From positions 40,007 to 104,006 of the forward strand of contig CAJTIU010000018.1 in assembly GCA_910576335.1 (NCBI GenBank): a stretch of DNA of 64,000 bases, read 5' to 3'. The notes under the pieces were generated by a model. It made no database searches. It was given only the letters and a program-made list of their open reading frames with translations, and was not told the origin of the DNA. Source of the DNA: Lachnospiraceae bacterium (lineage in GTDB: Bacteria; Bacillota; Clostridia; Lachnospirales; Lachnospiraceae). Shown here in pieces: positions 1-8,536 of the stretch. How positions within the stretch are numbered: the first letter of the stretch is position 1; each line of letters starts with the position of its first letter. Made by a program: the position numbers and the translations under genes.

Positions 1-580
1 AAAATGCTTCTGATATAAGGGATGTATAGGTTCTCTGTTCCAGGCCTGTGTCGCTATCTTTAAGGAATCCGCAGATCCGGAAATTTTTTTCTTGTGTAAG
101 GTCCAGCTCTCCGCCCCGGAAGATCTGATAAGGGACTGTGATGGTGTCGCCTATGCCGCCCTCCTGGCCAAGCTCATGCAGTATTCCGGGAGAGATGACA
201 ATCTCATCCTCTTCCTGGGGATACTGTCCCTCTGCAAGATTTATCCTGTACAATTCCATGCCTACCTTATCCATATACATCATGGAAATTCTGGCATCCT
301 TAAGATTAAAATATCCGGCATCGCTTCGGAGGCCATATCTGGAAATATCATGATGTGCCGCCAACTGTCTGGCAGTGTCAGAATCTACATTCCGGTAAAG
401 GGCATGCCATGAGGGGTACAGTTCATTTGTAGCCGCAAATTGCAGGTCAATAAATCCTTTCCCCACTGTGGGGACTATGAACAGGAGCATGGTTGTCAGG
501 AAGATTGCGATTCCAATCAGAATATTTTTACTCTTTCCATATTTCATGTTGTCGAATGCGACTCTTGTTGTCATCTTCAT
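1..580 (-). CDS. ABC transporter permease, FtsX/MacB type (partial, runs off window)
   Basis: Reading leftward from ATG 580-578, the first 193 codons stay open to the window edge. The N-terminus has a short cytoplasmic stretch and then a hydrophobic segment (about residues 18-37, ILIGIAIFLTTMLLFIV). After it comes a long extracytoplasmic region, which is the usual start of FtsX/MacB-type permeases that act with LolD-like ATPases in peptide or antibiotic export and resistance. The start codon overlaps the stop of the upstream ATPase gene (TGATG), so the two are probably translationally coupled. The visible part has no frameshift. Substrate and C-terminal half are not visible. Confidence 0.85.
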   Translation of the reverse strand, partial: MKMTTRVAFDNMKYGKSKNILIGIAIFLTTMLLFIVPTVGKGFIDLQFAATNELYPSWHALYRNVDSDTARQLAAHHDISRYGLRSDAGYFNLKDARISMMYMDKVGMELYRINLAEGQYPQEEDEIVISPGILHELGQEGGIGDTITVPYQIFRGGELDLTQEKNFRICGFLKDSDTGLEQRTYTSLISEAF

Positions 581-1263
581 CAGCAATTCACCACCTTACC
601 GTCTGCAACCTCAATTACCCGGTCCGCCATCTGCGCAATCATTTCATCGTGTGTGATCATGACCAGTGTCTGCCCGAAATCCGTCACGCAGCTTTTCATC
701 AGGCTCATGACCTCCAGCTCTGTCTGTGAATCCAGATTTCCGGTAGGCTCATCCGCCAGGATGATCGCCGGCCTTGTCACCAGTGCCCTGGCAATGGCTG
801 TCCTCTGCTTCTGTCCCCCGGACAAAGCGTTTGGCATGGTCTCTTCCTTGTCCGTCAGCCCAATCCGGCTGATCACTTCTTTTATATCCTGCTTTTTTGG
901 CTTCCGGTTATCTAATCCAAGGGGAAGCACAATATTTTCCCATACATTCAGGGAGGGGATCAGATTGAAATCCTGGAAGATGAAGCCGATCTTTTTTCTC
1001 CGGAATTCGGCCAGTCTGTCATCCTTCAGAGAGAAGATGTCCTTTCCCTCAATCCATACCTTTCCTTCATCAGGTCTGTCCAGTCCGCCGATCAGATGCA
1101 GGAGCGTAGACTTGCCGGAGCCGGAACGGCCTACAATTGCTGTGAATTTTCCTCTTTCAATCTCCAGGCTAGTGTGATCAACCGCCCGCACCAGGCTTTC
1201 GCCTGAACCGTAATATTTTACTAGATCCTCTAAGACTAATATTTTACTGCTGTCTGTTTTCAT
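580..1263 (-). CDS. ABC transporter ATP-binding protein (LolD/MacB/BceA type)
   Basis: 227-aa ATPase that would energise the adjacent permease at the membrane. Walker A (GRSGSGKS) lies near residues 45-52, the signature LSGGQ near 148, and Walker B followed by DEPTGNLD near 165-175. The EPTGNLD form is typical of the MacB/LolD/BceA subfamily. I chose the ATG at 1263 because GGAGG lies 6-10 bases upstream; the longer open frame to 1401 has no ribosome site and reads as non-conserved sequence. The sensor kinase and response regulator just upstream on the same strand suggest regulation by that two-component system, as in Bce-type antimicrobial-peptide detoxification modules. That functional link is inference. 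Confidence 0.95.
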   Translation of the reverse strand: MKTDSSKILVLEDLVKYYGSGESLVRAVDHTSLEIERGKFTAIVGRSGSGKSTLLHLIGGLDRPDEGKVWIEGKDIFSLKDDRLAEFRRKKIGFIFQDFNLIPSLNVWENIVLPLGLDNRKPKKQDIKEVISRIGLTDKEETMPNALSGGQKQRTAIARALVTRPAIILADEPTGNLDSQTELEVMSLMKSCVTDFGQTLVMITHDEMIAQMADRVIEVADGKVVNC

Positions 1264-1552
1264 ATAGCTACCTCCATGGTTTGACTGATTGATGACTTTT
1301 ATTATAATATCCATATATTGCAAAACCCTTACAAGAACTATAACAGTTTTGTAAGTGAAGTTAAGCAATATTATTCTGGAATTGAATGACGATGCTCCCA
1401 AAAGTAAGCTTTTAGGAACCTAGATTGATATTGATCTGGAGGATAAAGGAAAAGCTTTTGACGATGTAAGTTGAAGCATTTTCTTAAAAGCTTAACTTGC
1501 GTTAGTTTGCATGGTTTATGTTATGAAGTTCAAATGGCAATTGCGGTTTGAT
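1264..1552. other. intergenic gap between sensor kinase and ABC genes
   Basis: 289 bases without a convincing gene. On the minus strand an AT-rich stretch at about 1300-1335 includes TATTATAAT and could hold the -10 of a promoter for the ABC genes, but I see no good -35 at the right spacing. Near 1467-1500 a bulged inverted repeat (AAGTTGAAGC against GCTTAACTT) could end the sensor-kinase transcript. Confidence 0.4.
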
Positions 1553-2845
1553 TTATGAGCGGCTGTGTATCGGGGAGACAGGGGGGGTGGAATGATGAGG
1601 CAATGTAACTTTGAACACAGTCCCCTTTCCTGTCCGGCGCTTTGCGGATATGGTTCCGCCCTGGCGTTCCAGTATCATTCTTGCGAGATACAATCCGATG
1701 CCTGCGCCCTCTTCTGACATGTTCTTAGCCAGGGCTCCACGGTAAAACCGCTGATAGATTTTGGTAAAATCTTCTTTCCTGATGCCAATCCCTTCGTCTT
1801 CGATCTCAATCAGGACATTACAAACCAGGGCTGTTACGCGTACCGTAACAGCCGTATGCCCTGGAGAATATTTTATGGAATTATCTAGAATGTTGACGAA
1901 GGCTTCCCCTGTCCATTTTGCATCATGGGTAATGGTCAGATCCTGCGCCATCTCCACCTGGATCGAGATGTCCTTATTTTTTGCTTTCATATAAACCTGG
2001 CTGACTGCTCCGGAGATCGTATCCTTAAGGCTTGCAGAGACGGAGTCAAGCTGAATCATGTTTGTCTCAAGCCGCGACAGATTCACCAGTTCCTTCAGAA
2101 GGATTTCCAGTTTCTCAATCTCACGCGCTTCCTGTTCCTGGAATTCTCTTTGTTCGTCTTGTGAGAGCGGGCTTGCTGATGCCAGTTCATGGCACATCTT
2201 AAGGGAGGCAAGCGGTGTCTTCAACTGGTGGGAAATGTCTGTAATCAGGGACTTTGTGTGACTTTCTTCTTTCTTAAGAGCCTGTCTGAGACTTTCAAAA
2301 TAGATGCCAAGTTCCCTCAGAGATTCCCATATGTGCATCCATTCCCCTGTATCTGTCTTCGGATTATTCTCGTAATCCGGAATATCTGTAAACCAGCCTT
2401 CACGAAACTGTTCCAGACATTCATATAAGTCCTGGAGACTGTTTTGAAGTGCTTCTTCTTCCCTCCGCGACTGATACCACAGAGCGGCAATCAATAAGGT
2501 GCCTGCGCAAAGACCGATGCCCCAGAACATCCATAATTCTTTTGCGGATTCCAGGAAATTAGAACTATATCCGTATTTCTTTTCAACCCGGTCCAGTATC
2601 TGGCTTGTCTTATCCATACCATCAGATGAGGATTCTCTGAGAGGAAGGGGACTGTCCAGTTTCTCCCAGGCAGAGAGGATCTCTGCCTCAAGCTCAGGAT
2701 GGCTGCTTATGAGTGCAAGCATCCTCTGACGGTCCAGGGAGGTTTCATGTCTTGCAAGGAAGAACATAAAAGAAGAGAAAAAAACAAAGAATATCAGATA
2801 GAAGATAAAGTATTTTCTTATTTTCGAATTACGTTTCCGCTCCAT
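1553..2845 (-). CDS. sensor histidine kinase
   Basis: 430-aa membrane kinase. It has two transmembrane segments (about 11-31 and 107-125) flanking a roughly 75-residue extracytoplasmic loop, then a DHp domain with the phospho-acceptor His near residue 206 (ISHQLKTPLASLK). The HATPase domain carries an N box (NILDNSIKYSP) and a glycine box (GAGIGLYLARMI). It overlaps the upstream response-regulator gene by 28 bases, so the two form one transcript and one signalling pair. The overlapping start has a weak ribosome site, which fits translational coupling. The neighbouring ABC genes are the likely target operon. Signal unknown. Confidence 0.93.
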   Translation of the reverse strand: MERKRNSKIRKYFIFYLIFFVFFSSFMFFLARHETSLDRQRMLALISSHPELEAEILSAWEKLDSPLPLRESSSDGMDKTSQILDRVEKKYGYSSNFLESAKELWMFWGIGLCAGTLLIAALWYQSRREEEALQNSLQDLYECLEQFREGWFTDIPDYENNPKTDTGEWMHIWESLRELGIYFESLRQALKKEESHTKSLITDISHQLKTPLASLKMCHELASASPLSQDEQREFQEQEAREIEKLEILLKELVNLSRLETNMIQLDSVSASLKDTISGAVSQVYMKAKNKDISIQVEMAQDLTITHDAKWTGEAFVNILDNSIKYSPGHTAVTVRVTALVCNVLIEIEDEGIGIRKEDFTKIYQRFYRGALAKNMSEEGAGIGLYLARMILERQGGTISAKRRTGKGTVFKVTLPHHSTPPVSPIHSRS

Positions 2846-3507
2846 ATATATCCCAATCCTCGTACATTGGAGACCGCATCTGTCTCCAGTTTATTTTTCA
2901 GCCTGCTGATGTTGACGGTTACTGTATTTTCATCTATGAATTGTCCGTCCACATCCCAGATGTGTTCCAGAATATTCTCCTTTGATACAATACGTCCTGC
3001 ATTCTCCAGAAGATATATGAGAAGCTGCAGCTCTTTTTTGCTCAGAGCAACCTCCTGGCCCTCTCTGTATACCTTCATCTCCCGGCAGTTCACTGTAAGT
3101 TCCCCGCATGTCAGAATGCTTCCGGATTCCTGCACGCCGCCGATCCGGCGCATGAGTGCATTAACCTTGGACACAAGAACCATGAGGGAAAATGGCTTGG
3201 TAATGTAATCATCAGCCCCGGCGTCGTATCCATTTACGATATCAATCTCAGAATCGAGAGCTGTCAGATAGATAAAATAAGTATTGCTGCTCTGACGAAC
3301 CTTCCGCCCCAGGTCGAGACCGCTGCCGTCTGGCAGAGTGATGTCGCAGATGATCAGGGAGAAGTGCTCCCTTTCCAGGCAGGCATAAGCCTCTTCCAGT
3401 GTAAATGCGGGGGTTACGGCATACCCGGCCTTTCCAAGGGTAAGAGCGATTCCGCGGTTCAGGCTCTGATCATCCTCCAACAGTAAAATTTTCTGTGCCA
3501 ATTCCAT
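2818..3507 (-). CDS. response regulator, OmpR/PhoB family
   Basis: 229-aa two-domain regulator. The receiver domain (1-120) has an acidic pocket (EDD, 11-13), a phospho-acceptor Asp near residue 55 (ICDITLPDGSG) and the conserved Lys in YITKPF near 104. A winged-helix domain follows (about 130-225; KKELQLLIYLL, then VSRLKNKL-like recognition-helix region). I start at ATG 3507 because GGAG lies 7 bases upstream; the in-frame ATG at 3525 has no ribosome site. First gene of the regulator-kinase pair on the minus strand. Likely controls the ABC genes downstream. Confidence 0.94.
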   Translation of the reverse strand: MELAQKILLLEDDQSLNRGIALTLGKAGYAVTPAFTLEEAYACLEREHFSLIICDITLPDGSGLDLGRKVRQSSNTYFIYLTALDSEIDIVNGYDAGADDYITKPFSLMVLVSKVNALMRRIGGVQESGSILTCGELTVNCREMKVYREGQEVALSKKELQLLIYLLENAGRIVSKENILEHIWDVDGQFIDENTVTVNISRLKNKLETDAVSNVRGLGYIWSGNVIRK

Positions 3508-3560
3508 ATGCTTATCTCCAGTCAAATATCTATACGGGCATGGATGTCCTTACATGAATA

Positions 3561-3608
3561 AAAAAGGTATAAAGTCTCTGAAGATTAGTAGAGACTTTAC
3601 CCCTTTTT
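3561..3608. terminator. bidirectional intrinsic terminator
   Basis: Inverted repeat of about 18 bases (AAAAAGGTATAAAGTCTCT paired with AGAGACTTTACCCCTTTTT) around a 10-base loop, with A and T runs on the outer sides. It lies between the small gene at 3638-3829 and the response regulator, both read leftward. Confidence 0.8.
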
Positions 3609-3637
3609 TGTTGTTATAATTTACTCGTTCTGCTCTG

Positions 3638-3829
3638 CTACTCTTTAATTCTGTCAAGTTCTGTCAGACAGACACCGGCAACCGTAAGAATAACTTTTAA
3701 TTCCCTGTAACGCTCAAACATCATATTATATGTTTGCATATCATTATTACTTTTTGCCGATAGCATCCAGTTTTGCAGCCGGGAAAACTCAACGACAGAA
3801 TCTTTTACAATATCTGTTATACTGGGCAT
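3638..3829 (-). CDS. small conserved-looking protein of unknown function (63 aa)
   Basis: 63-residue soluble, amphipathic alpha-helical protein without signal peptide or membrane segment. GGTGG lies about 7 bases before the ATG and a strong terminator follows the stop on the same strand, so it looks like a single-gene transcript. Composition is normal for a coding region (ends CLTELDRIKE). I do not recognise a domain. It has the look of small hypothetical proteins found in many Lachnospiraceae, but I cannot assign a role. Confidence 0.6.
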   Translation of the reverse strand: MPSITDIVKDSVVEFSRLQNWMLSAKSNNDMQTYNMMFERYRELKVILTVAGVCLTELDRIKE

Positions 3830-4030
3830 ATTTCCACCTGCTTTCTATTGAGAAACGTTTATCTAGTATCTTTATTATATCAACTGGATATTTTAGTGTA
3901 AAGCCTTTCTTTCAATAAAAAAGGACAAGAAATGTCCCATATTCTGACCAGTAATAGGTCGAGAAAGATAAAGCGGTCTGCTATGATAACAATAGCAGAG
4001 TTTTAGAAACAGGCAAGGAGGGAAAATAGC

Positions 4031-4645
4031 ATGAATGTACAAAAGGTTACGGACAAGTCTTTTGGAAAATATGGGCGTGTCCTGGAAGGGTACTCTCTTT
4101 CAGGTCTTTTGGAGGCAATGAAGCATACGCCGCTTCCGGATGAGGTCATCTATGTGCCTTCTGTAGAGGAGCTGGAGGCGCTTCCGGTGGTGCGGGAATT
4201 CAAAAACCGGGCATTTGGAGGACTTCCGATACAGATCGGATATTGCAATGGGAAGAATAAAAAGCTGAATGCCCTGGAATACCATCGCTCTTCGGAGATC
4301 AATGTTGCGGTTACGGATATGATTCTCCTGGTAGGTATGGAGCAGGATGTGAAGGAGGATTATACTTACGATACTTCACAGATAGAGGCATTTTTTGTCC
4401 CGGCGGGAACCGTGGTGGAGATGTACGCCACAACGCTTCACTATGCACCGTGCATGACAGCAGAGACAGGCTTCCGGGCAGTCGTAGTACTCCCTGCGGG
4501 AACGAATACGGAGCTTGATTTTCCGGTGGGAGAATCGGGGGAGGAGCGTCTTATTACAGCAAAGAATAAATGGCTCATTGCCCATGAGGAGGCGGGAATC
4601 GAAGGTGCCTTCTGCGGGTTAAAGGGAGAGAATATTGAATTGTAA
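4031..4645 (+). CDS. DUF4867 family protein (cupin-like, sugar-operon partner)
   Basis: 204-aa cytosolic protein. The sequence pattern (early FGKYGRVLEGY, later FFVPAGTVVEMYATTLHYAPC and FRAVVVLPAGTN) matches the DUF4867 family, with a cupin-like core resembling ureidoglycolate-lyase folds. In Firmicutes this family sits beside sugar isomerase and FGGY kinase genes, as here. AGGAGGG precedes the ATG. It is the first gene of a three-gene plus-strand run with an isomerase-family protein and xylulokinase. It may act as an auxiliary enzyme or mutarotase-like factor for a pentose or deoxyhexose; that is inference. Confidence 0.8.
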   Translation: MNVQKVTDKSFGKYGRVLEGYSLSGLLEAMKHTPLPDEVIYVPSVEELEALPVVREFKNRAFGGLPIQIGYCNGKNKKLNALEYHRSSEINVAVTDMILLVGMEQDVKEDYTYDTSQIEAFFVPAGTVVEMYATTLHYAPCMTAETGFRAVVVLPAGTNTELDFPVGESGEERLITAKNKWLIAHEEAGIEGAFCGLKGENIEL

Positions 4646-4788
4646 CAAAGATCCGCACTCCGAAAGAGGGAGCGCAGGCTGCAGCCGCACAAAAAAGCCA
4701 TTGCCGAAGGCGATTTAAAATGGATTTTTGCATGTGACTGCGAAGGTACAGAGCAGTACAAATTTTATATGAAAGAAAGGAAGTAGAT
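4646..4788 (+). pseudogene. possible 3' remnant of an unknown gene
   Basis: Right after the DUF4867 stop a frame stays open to a TAG just before the next gene. Its last 30 residues (AIAEGDLKWIFACDCEG then QYKFYMKERK) look protein-like rather than random, but there is no start codon or ribosome site. It may be the tail of a deleted gene or of an old duplication. I do not recognise the family. Confidence 0.3.
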
Positions 4789-4792
4789 TATT

Positions 4793-6277
4793 ATGAATAA
4801 CATGCCACAATTAAAAATCGGAGTAGTAGCAGTAAGCAGAGATTGTTTTCCAGAGAGCCTGTCCGTTACAAGGCGCGAGGCGCTGATGAAGGCCTATAGG
4901 GAGAAATATGGAGCAGAGGAGATCTATGAATGTCCAATCTGTATTGTCGAGAGTGAGATTCACATGGTTCAGGCGCTGGAGGATATTAAGAAAGCAGGAT
5001 GCAATGCACTTGTTGTCTATCTTGGAAACTTTGGGCCGGAGATCTCAGAGACTCTTCTTGCAAAGCATTTCGAAGGACCGAAGATGTTCATTGCAGCAGC
5101 AGAGGAGCGTGGGGACAATCTGATTCAGGGAAGAGGCGATGCATACTGCGGTATGTTAAATGCTAGCTACAACTTAAAGCTCCGCAATGTAAAGGCTTAT
5201 ATCCCGGAATATCCGGTTGGGACTGCAGAGGAATGTGCGGATATGATTCACGAGTTCCGTCCGATTGCAAAAGCAGTTATCGGGCTTAGTAATCTGAAGA
5301 TTATAAGCTTCGGACCAAGACCGCTGAACTTCCTGGCATGTAATGCGCCGATCAAACCATTGTATGACCTTGGTGTTGAGATTGAAGAAAACTCAGAGCT
5401 TGATCTTTTTGAGGCATTTAATAAGCATGCGGAAGATGAGAGAATTCCGGCCCTGGTAAAGGAGATGGAAGAGGAGCTTGGAGCAGGAAATAAGAAGCCG
5501 GAGATTCTGACGAAGCTTGCCCAGTATGAAATTACTCTTAAGGACTGGATTAAGGATCACAGAGGATATCGTAAATATGTGGCAATCGCAGGAAAATGCT
5601 GGCCGGCATTCCAGACACAGTTCGGATTTGTGCCGTGCTATGTGAACAGCCGTCTGACTGCACAGGGGATTCCTGTGTCCTGCGAAGTGGATATCTATGG
5701 AGCCTTAAGTGAATTTATCGGAACCGTAGTCAGTGAGGATATTGTGACTCTGCTGGATATTAATAACAATGTTCCGGCAGACATGTACAAAGAGGATATC
5801 GAAGGAAAATTTGACTATACCCATAAGGATACATTTATGGGATTCCACTGCGGAAATACGGCGTCAAAGAAGCTGTCATTCTGTGAGATGAAGTATCAGC
5901 TGATCATGGCGAGAGCGCTGCCGGAGGAGGTTACCCAGGGAACCCTGGAAGGAGATATTATGCCTGGTGACATTACCTTCTATCGTCTGCAGAGCACGGC
6001 TGACTGTAAACTCCGCGCATATATTGCCCAGGGTGAGGTGCTTCCGGTGGCAACGAGATCTTTCGGGGGAATCGGTATCTTTGCAATTCCGGAAATGGGC
6101 AGATTTTACCGCCATGTGCTGATCGAAGGAAATTATCCGCATCACGGCGCGGTTGCATTTGGAAACCACGGGAAGGCATTGTTTGAGGTGTTTAAGTATA
6201 TCGGCGTTCCAGTAGAAGAGATTGGCTATAATCAGCCGGCAGGCGTCAGATATCCGACAGAGAATCCATGGAAATAA
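4793..6277 (+). CDS. L-fucose/L-arabinose isomerase family protein
   Basis: 494-aa protein of the FucI/AraA superfamily, which interconverts an aldose and a ketose using a divalent metal. The Rossmann-like N-terminal part (LKIGVVAVSRDCFPESL; NALVVYLGNFGPE) and the C-terminal region with FMGFHCGNTAS and GNYPHHGAVAFGNHG, supplying candidate metal or substrate His residues, fit the family. It is shorter than canonical FucI (about 590 aa) and belongs to a divergent clade usually annotated only at family level. The adjacent xylulokinase suggests its ketose product is phosphorylated next. The exact sugar cannot be told from sequence. Confidence 0.85.
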   Translation: MNNMPQLKIGVVAVSRDCFPESLSVTRREALMKAYREKYGAEEIYECPICIVESEIHMVQALEDIKKAGCNALVVYLGNFGPEISETLLAKHFEGPKMFIAAAEERGDNLIQGRGDAYCGMLNASYNLKLRNVKAYIPEYPVGTAEECADMIHEFRPIAKAVIGLSNLKIISFGPRPLNFLACNAPIKPLYDLGVEIEENSELDLFEAFNKHAEDERIPALVKEMEEELGAGNKKPEILTKLAQYEITLKDWIKDHRGYRKYVAIAGKCWPAFQTQFGFVPCYVNSRLTAQGIPVSCEVDIYGALSEFIGTVVSEDIVTLLDINNNVPADMYKEDIEGKFDYTHKDTFMGFHCGNTASKKLSFCEMKYQLIMARALPEEVTQGTLEGDIMPGDITFYRLQSTADCKLRAYIAQGEVLPVATRSFGGIGIFAIPEMGRFYRHVLIEGNYPHHGAVAFGNHGKALFEVFKYIGVPVEEIGYNQPAGVRYPTENPWK

Positions 6278-6298
6278 TATACAGCGCCGTCCCGAATC

Positions 6299-6335
6299 GT
6301 TACTATGAGCGGCCTCCTAGGCCGTGAATAGTAAC
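6299..6335. repeat. right-end hairpin of the GTTAC MITE family
   Basis: Isolated 37-base end fragment of the repeat family described at 26353-26499: GTTACTATGAGCGG, a short loop, then CCGTGAATAGTAAC. It forms a hairpin between the isomerase and kinase genes. A degenerate CGTGAACCGTATC follows at 6348-6364. Confidence 0.7.
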
Positions 6336-6387
6336 GAACAGCCTTTCGGGGCGTGAACCGTATCTAAAAAAGTAGTAGGAGGAAGAA

Positions 6388-7857
6388 ATGTTATATATAG
6401 GAATTGACCTTGGAACCTCAGCTGTCAAGCTTCTGCTTATGGATGGCGGGGGGAAAATACATAAGATCGTATCAAAAGAATATCCGTTATTTTTCCCCCA
6501 TCCTGGATGGTCGGAGCAGAGACCGGAGGACTGGTATGAGAAGACGATGGAAGGAATTGCCGAATTATTAGATGGAAGCGACCGGTCACAGGTGGCGGGC
6601 ATTAGCTTTGGCGGGCAGATGCATGGGTTAGTCGCCCTTGACCAGGATGACCAGGTGATCCGGCCCGCGATTTTATGGAATGACGGACGTACGGCGAAGG
6701 AGACGGATTATCTGAACCAGGTAATCGGAAAGGAGAAGCTGTCAGAGTATACGGCAAATATTGCATTTGCAGGTTTTACAGCGCCGAAGCTTCTCTGGAT
6801 GCGGGAAAATGAGCCGGAGAATTTTGCAAGGATTGCGAAGATCATGCTTCCTAAGGATTATCTGGCATATTGCCTGAGCGGTGTACACTGTACGGATTAT
6901 TCAGACGCTTCCGGTATGCTCCTTATGGATGTAAAAAATAAATGCTGGTCGGAAGATATGATGGAAATCTGCGGTGTGACGAAAGAGCAGCTTCCGAAGC
7001 TGTATGAGAGCTATGAGGTAGTGGGAACCTTGAAGCCGGAACTTGCAGAAGCAGCAGGACTTTCAGACCAGGTTAAGGTTATTGCCGGAGCGGGGGATAA
7101 TGCAGCAGCAGCAGTAGGAACAGGGACAGTAGGAGACGGTATGTGCAACATTTCCCTCGGAACCTCTGGAACCGTCTTTATCTCCAGCAAAACCTTCGGG
7201 GTGGATGAAAATAACGCCCTCCATTCCTTTGCCCATGCAGACGGGAGCTATCATCTTATGGGCTGCATGCTAAGCGCTGCATCCTGCAATAAGTGGTGGA
7301 ATGAGGAGATTCTTAAGACAACGGATTTTGCCGCCGAGCAGGCCGGAATTACGAAGCTTGGAGAGAACCAGGTATTCTATCTTCCGTATCTTATGGGAGA
7401 ACGCTCGCCCCATAATGACCCGAAGGCAAGAGGAACATTTATCGGAATGACGATGGATACAACAAGAGAGGATATGACACAGGCAGTATTAGAGGGTGTG
7501 GCATTTGCACTCAGAGATTCCCTTGAGGTGGCAAAAAGTCTGGGCGTTCAGGTCAGCCGTACGAAGATCTGCGGCGGCGGGGCCAAGAGTCCGCTCTGGA
7601 AAAAAATCATCGCGAATGTCATGAATCTTAAGGTAGATATAATCGAAAGCGAGGAAGGCCCGGGCTACGGCGGGGCTATACTGGCAGCAGTTGGCTGCGG
7701 AGAGTATGGAAGCGTGGAGGAAGCGGCAGAAAAGCTTGTGAAGGTTATTGATACCGTGGAGCCGGATGAAGAGCTGTCCGATAAATATGAAGAAAGATAC
7801 CAAAAATTCAGAAAAATCTACCCGGCATTAAAGGAGACATTCCAGAAGCTTTCATAG
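6388..7857 (+). CDS. xylB: xylulokinase (FGGY family)
   Basis: 489-aa sugar kinase that phosphorylates D-xylulose (or a related ketose) with ATP to feed the pentose-phosphate pathway. The N-terminal phosphate-binding loop (GIDLGTSAVKLLLMD) is followed by MHGLVALD and ILWNDGR, the XylB-type substrate region. VIAGAGDNAAAAVG (near 231-244) carries the likely catalytic Asp, and GGGAKSPLWKKIIANVM is the C-terminal FGGY signature. AGGAGG precedes the ATG. The length matches XylB (about 490 aa). Last gene of the sugar run; a strong terminator overlaps its last codons. Confidence 0.93.
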   Translation: MLYIGIDLGTSAVKLLLMDGGGKIHKIVSKEYPLFFPHPGWSEQRPEDWYEKTMEGIAELLDGSDRSQVAGISFGGQMHGLVALDQDDQVIRPAILWNDGRTAKETDYLNQVIGKEKLSEYTANIAFAGFTAPKLLWMRENEPENFARIAKIMLPKDYLAYCLSGVHCTDYSDASGMLLMDVKNKCWSEDMMEICGVTKEQLPKLYESYEVVGTLKPELAEAAGLSDQVKVIAGAGDNAAAAVGTGTVGDGMCNISLGTSGTVFISSKTFGVDENNALHSFAHADGSYHLMGCMLSAASCNKWWNEEILKTTDFAAEQAGITKLGENQVFYLPYLMGERSPHNDPKARGTFIGMTMDTTREDMTQAVLEGVAFALRDSLEVAKSLGVQVSRTKICGGGAKSPLWKKIIANVMNLKVDIIESEEGPGYGGAILAAVGCGEYGSVEEAAEKLVKVIDTVEPDEELSDKYEERYQKFRKIYPALKETFQKLS

Positions 7858-7878
7858 GCTTCTGGAATGTCTCCTTTT
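7833..7878 (+). terminator. intrinsic terminator of xylB
   Basis: Perfect 17-base stem (GGAGACATTCCAGAAGC with its complement), loop TTTCATAG, then TTTT. The left arm lies inside the last xylB codons and the stop codon is in the loop. Confidence 0.92.
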
Positions 7879-7889
7879 CGTACACTTTT

Positions 7890-8123
7890 TCAGGCACATC
7901 TTTTCTGTATGAGAAACTGAAAGAACTTTGCGGCATTCTGCAAGGGATGAAAATCCAAACGGGGATGCCGGGAAGTGCATTTCTGCTCATATTGGTAGTT
8001 TTCTTTGACATAATCAATGTCGGCTTTATCATCAAGCTGTGAAAGGACAGACAGGACATCCTTGTAATTGTCATCCTGGTTATAGCTGTCTGTAAACAAT
8101 CTGTTTTTGTCTCTGATACTCAT
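7890..8123 (-). CDS. small hypothetical protein (77 aa), possibly 3'-altered
   Basis: Short minus-strand frame with GGGGAG 8 bases before its ATG. The first 45 residues (MSIRDKNRLFTDSYNQDD, then hydrophilic helix-like sequence) look like a real soluble protein. The last 30 (HPRLDFHPLQNAAKFFQFLIQ) look less natural, and a second frame continues below it, so a frameshift near 7980 is possible. It converges on xylB and could share its terminator. Function unknown. Confidence 0.45.
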   Translation of the reverse strand: MSIRDKNRLFTDSYNQDDNYKDVLSVLSQLDDKADIDYVKENYQYEQKCTSRHPRLDFHPLQNAAKFFQFLIQKRCA

Positions 8124-8536
8124 AAAAATCTCCCCTAAAAATATTTTTATTAATTAGTTTCCCCTTAAACAGTTATCTATTGTAGTACGTTTTGGAGGAG
8201 AATGCAAGAGGAAACACAAAAACTTCAGAATAAAACATCAAAGATTTACAGGAGCGCTCCTGTCTTCTCCCGATAATCTTCATCACACACAACATAGACA
8301 AACGGTTCGCTAAACAGCGCCGTTCAATGATTACTCCTGTCGGTATTAGGATTTTGGAATAAGGCGTCCTCAATCCCGTTGGATTTAGACTGTGGGTTAA
8401 GGTAGCCAAAAATAGCAGCTTGTGTTATACTTGCGCTATGGGTGCGGGCTGCGGGATCAGCGTTGTTGATTCCTCCTGTCGGGCTTTAATTACCATAAGT
8501 TGAACAAAAGTTCAAAGAAAAAGGAGGAGAGCTTCA
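8124..8536. other. gene-free stretch with possible relic coding on the minus strand
   Basis: 413 bases without an intact gene. On the minus strand, 8250-8385 contains two short stop-separated pieces in one frame (NGIEDALFQNPNTDRSNH and ALFSEPFVYVVCDEDYR) that look more protein-like than chance, suggesting a dead gene. Nothing else stands out until the AGGAGG at 8523 of the next gene. Confidence 0.35.

Noticed and set aside
8173..8409. 78-codon minus-strand frame (MATLTHSLNPTGLRTPY)
   Set aside because: No ribosome site; a neighbouring frame looks more protein-like but has stops, so the stretch is listed only as possible relic.
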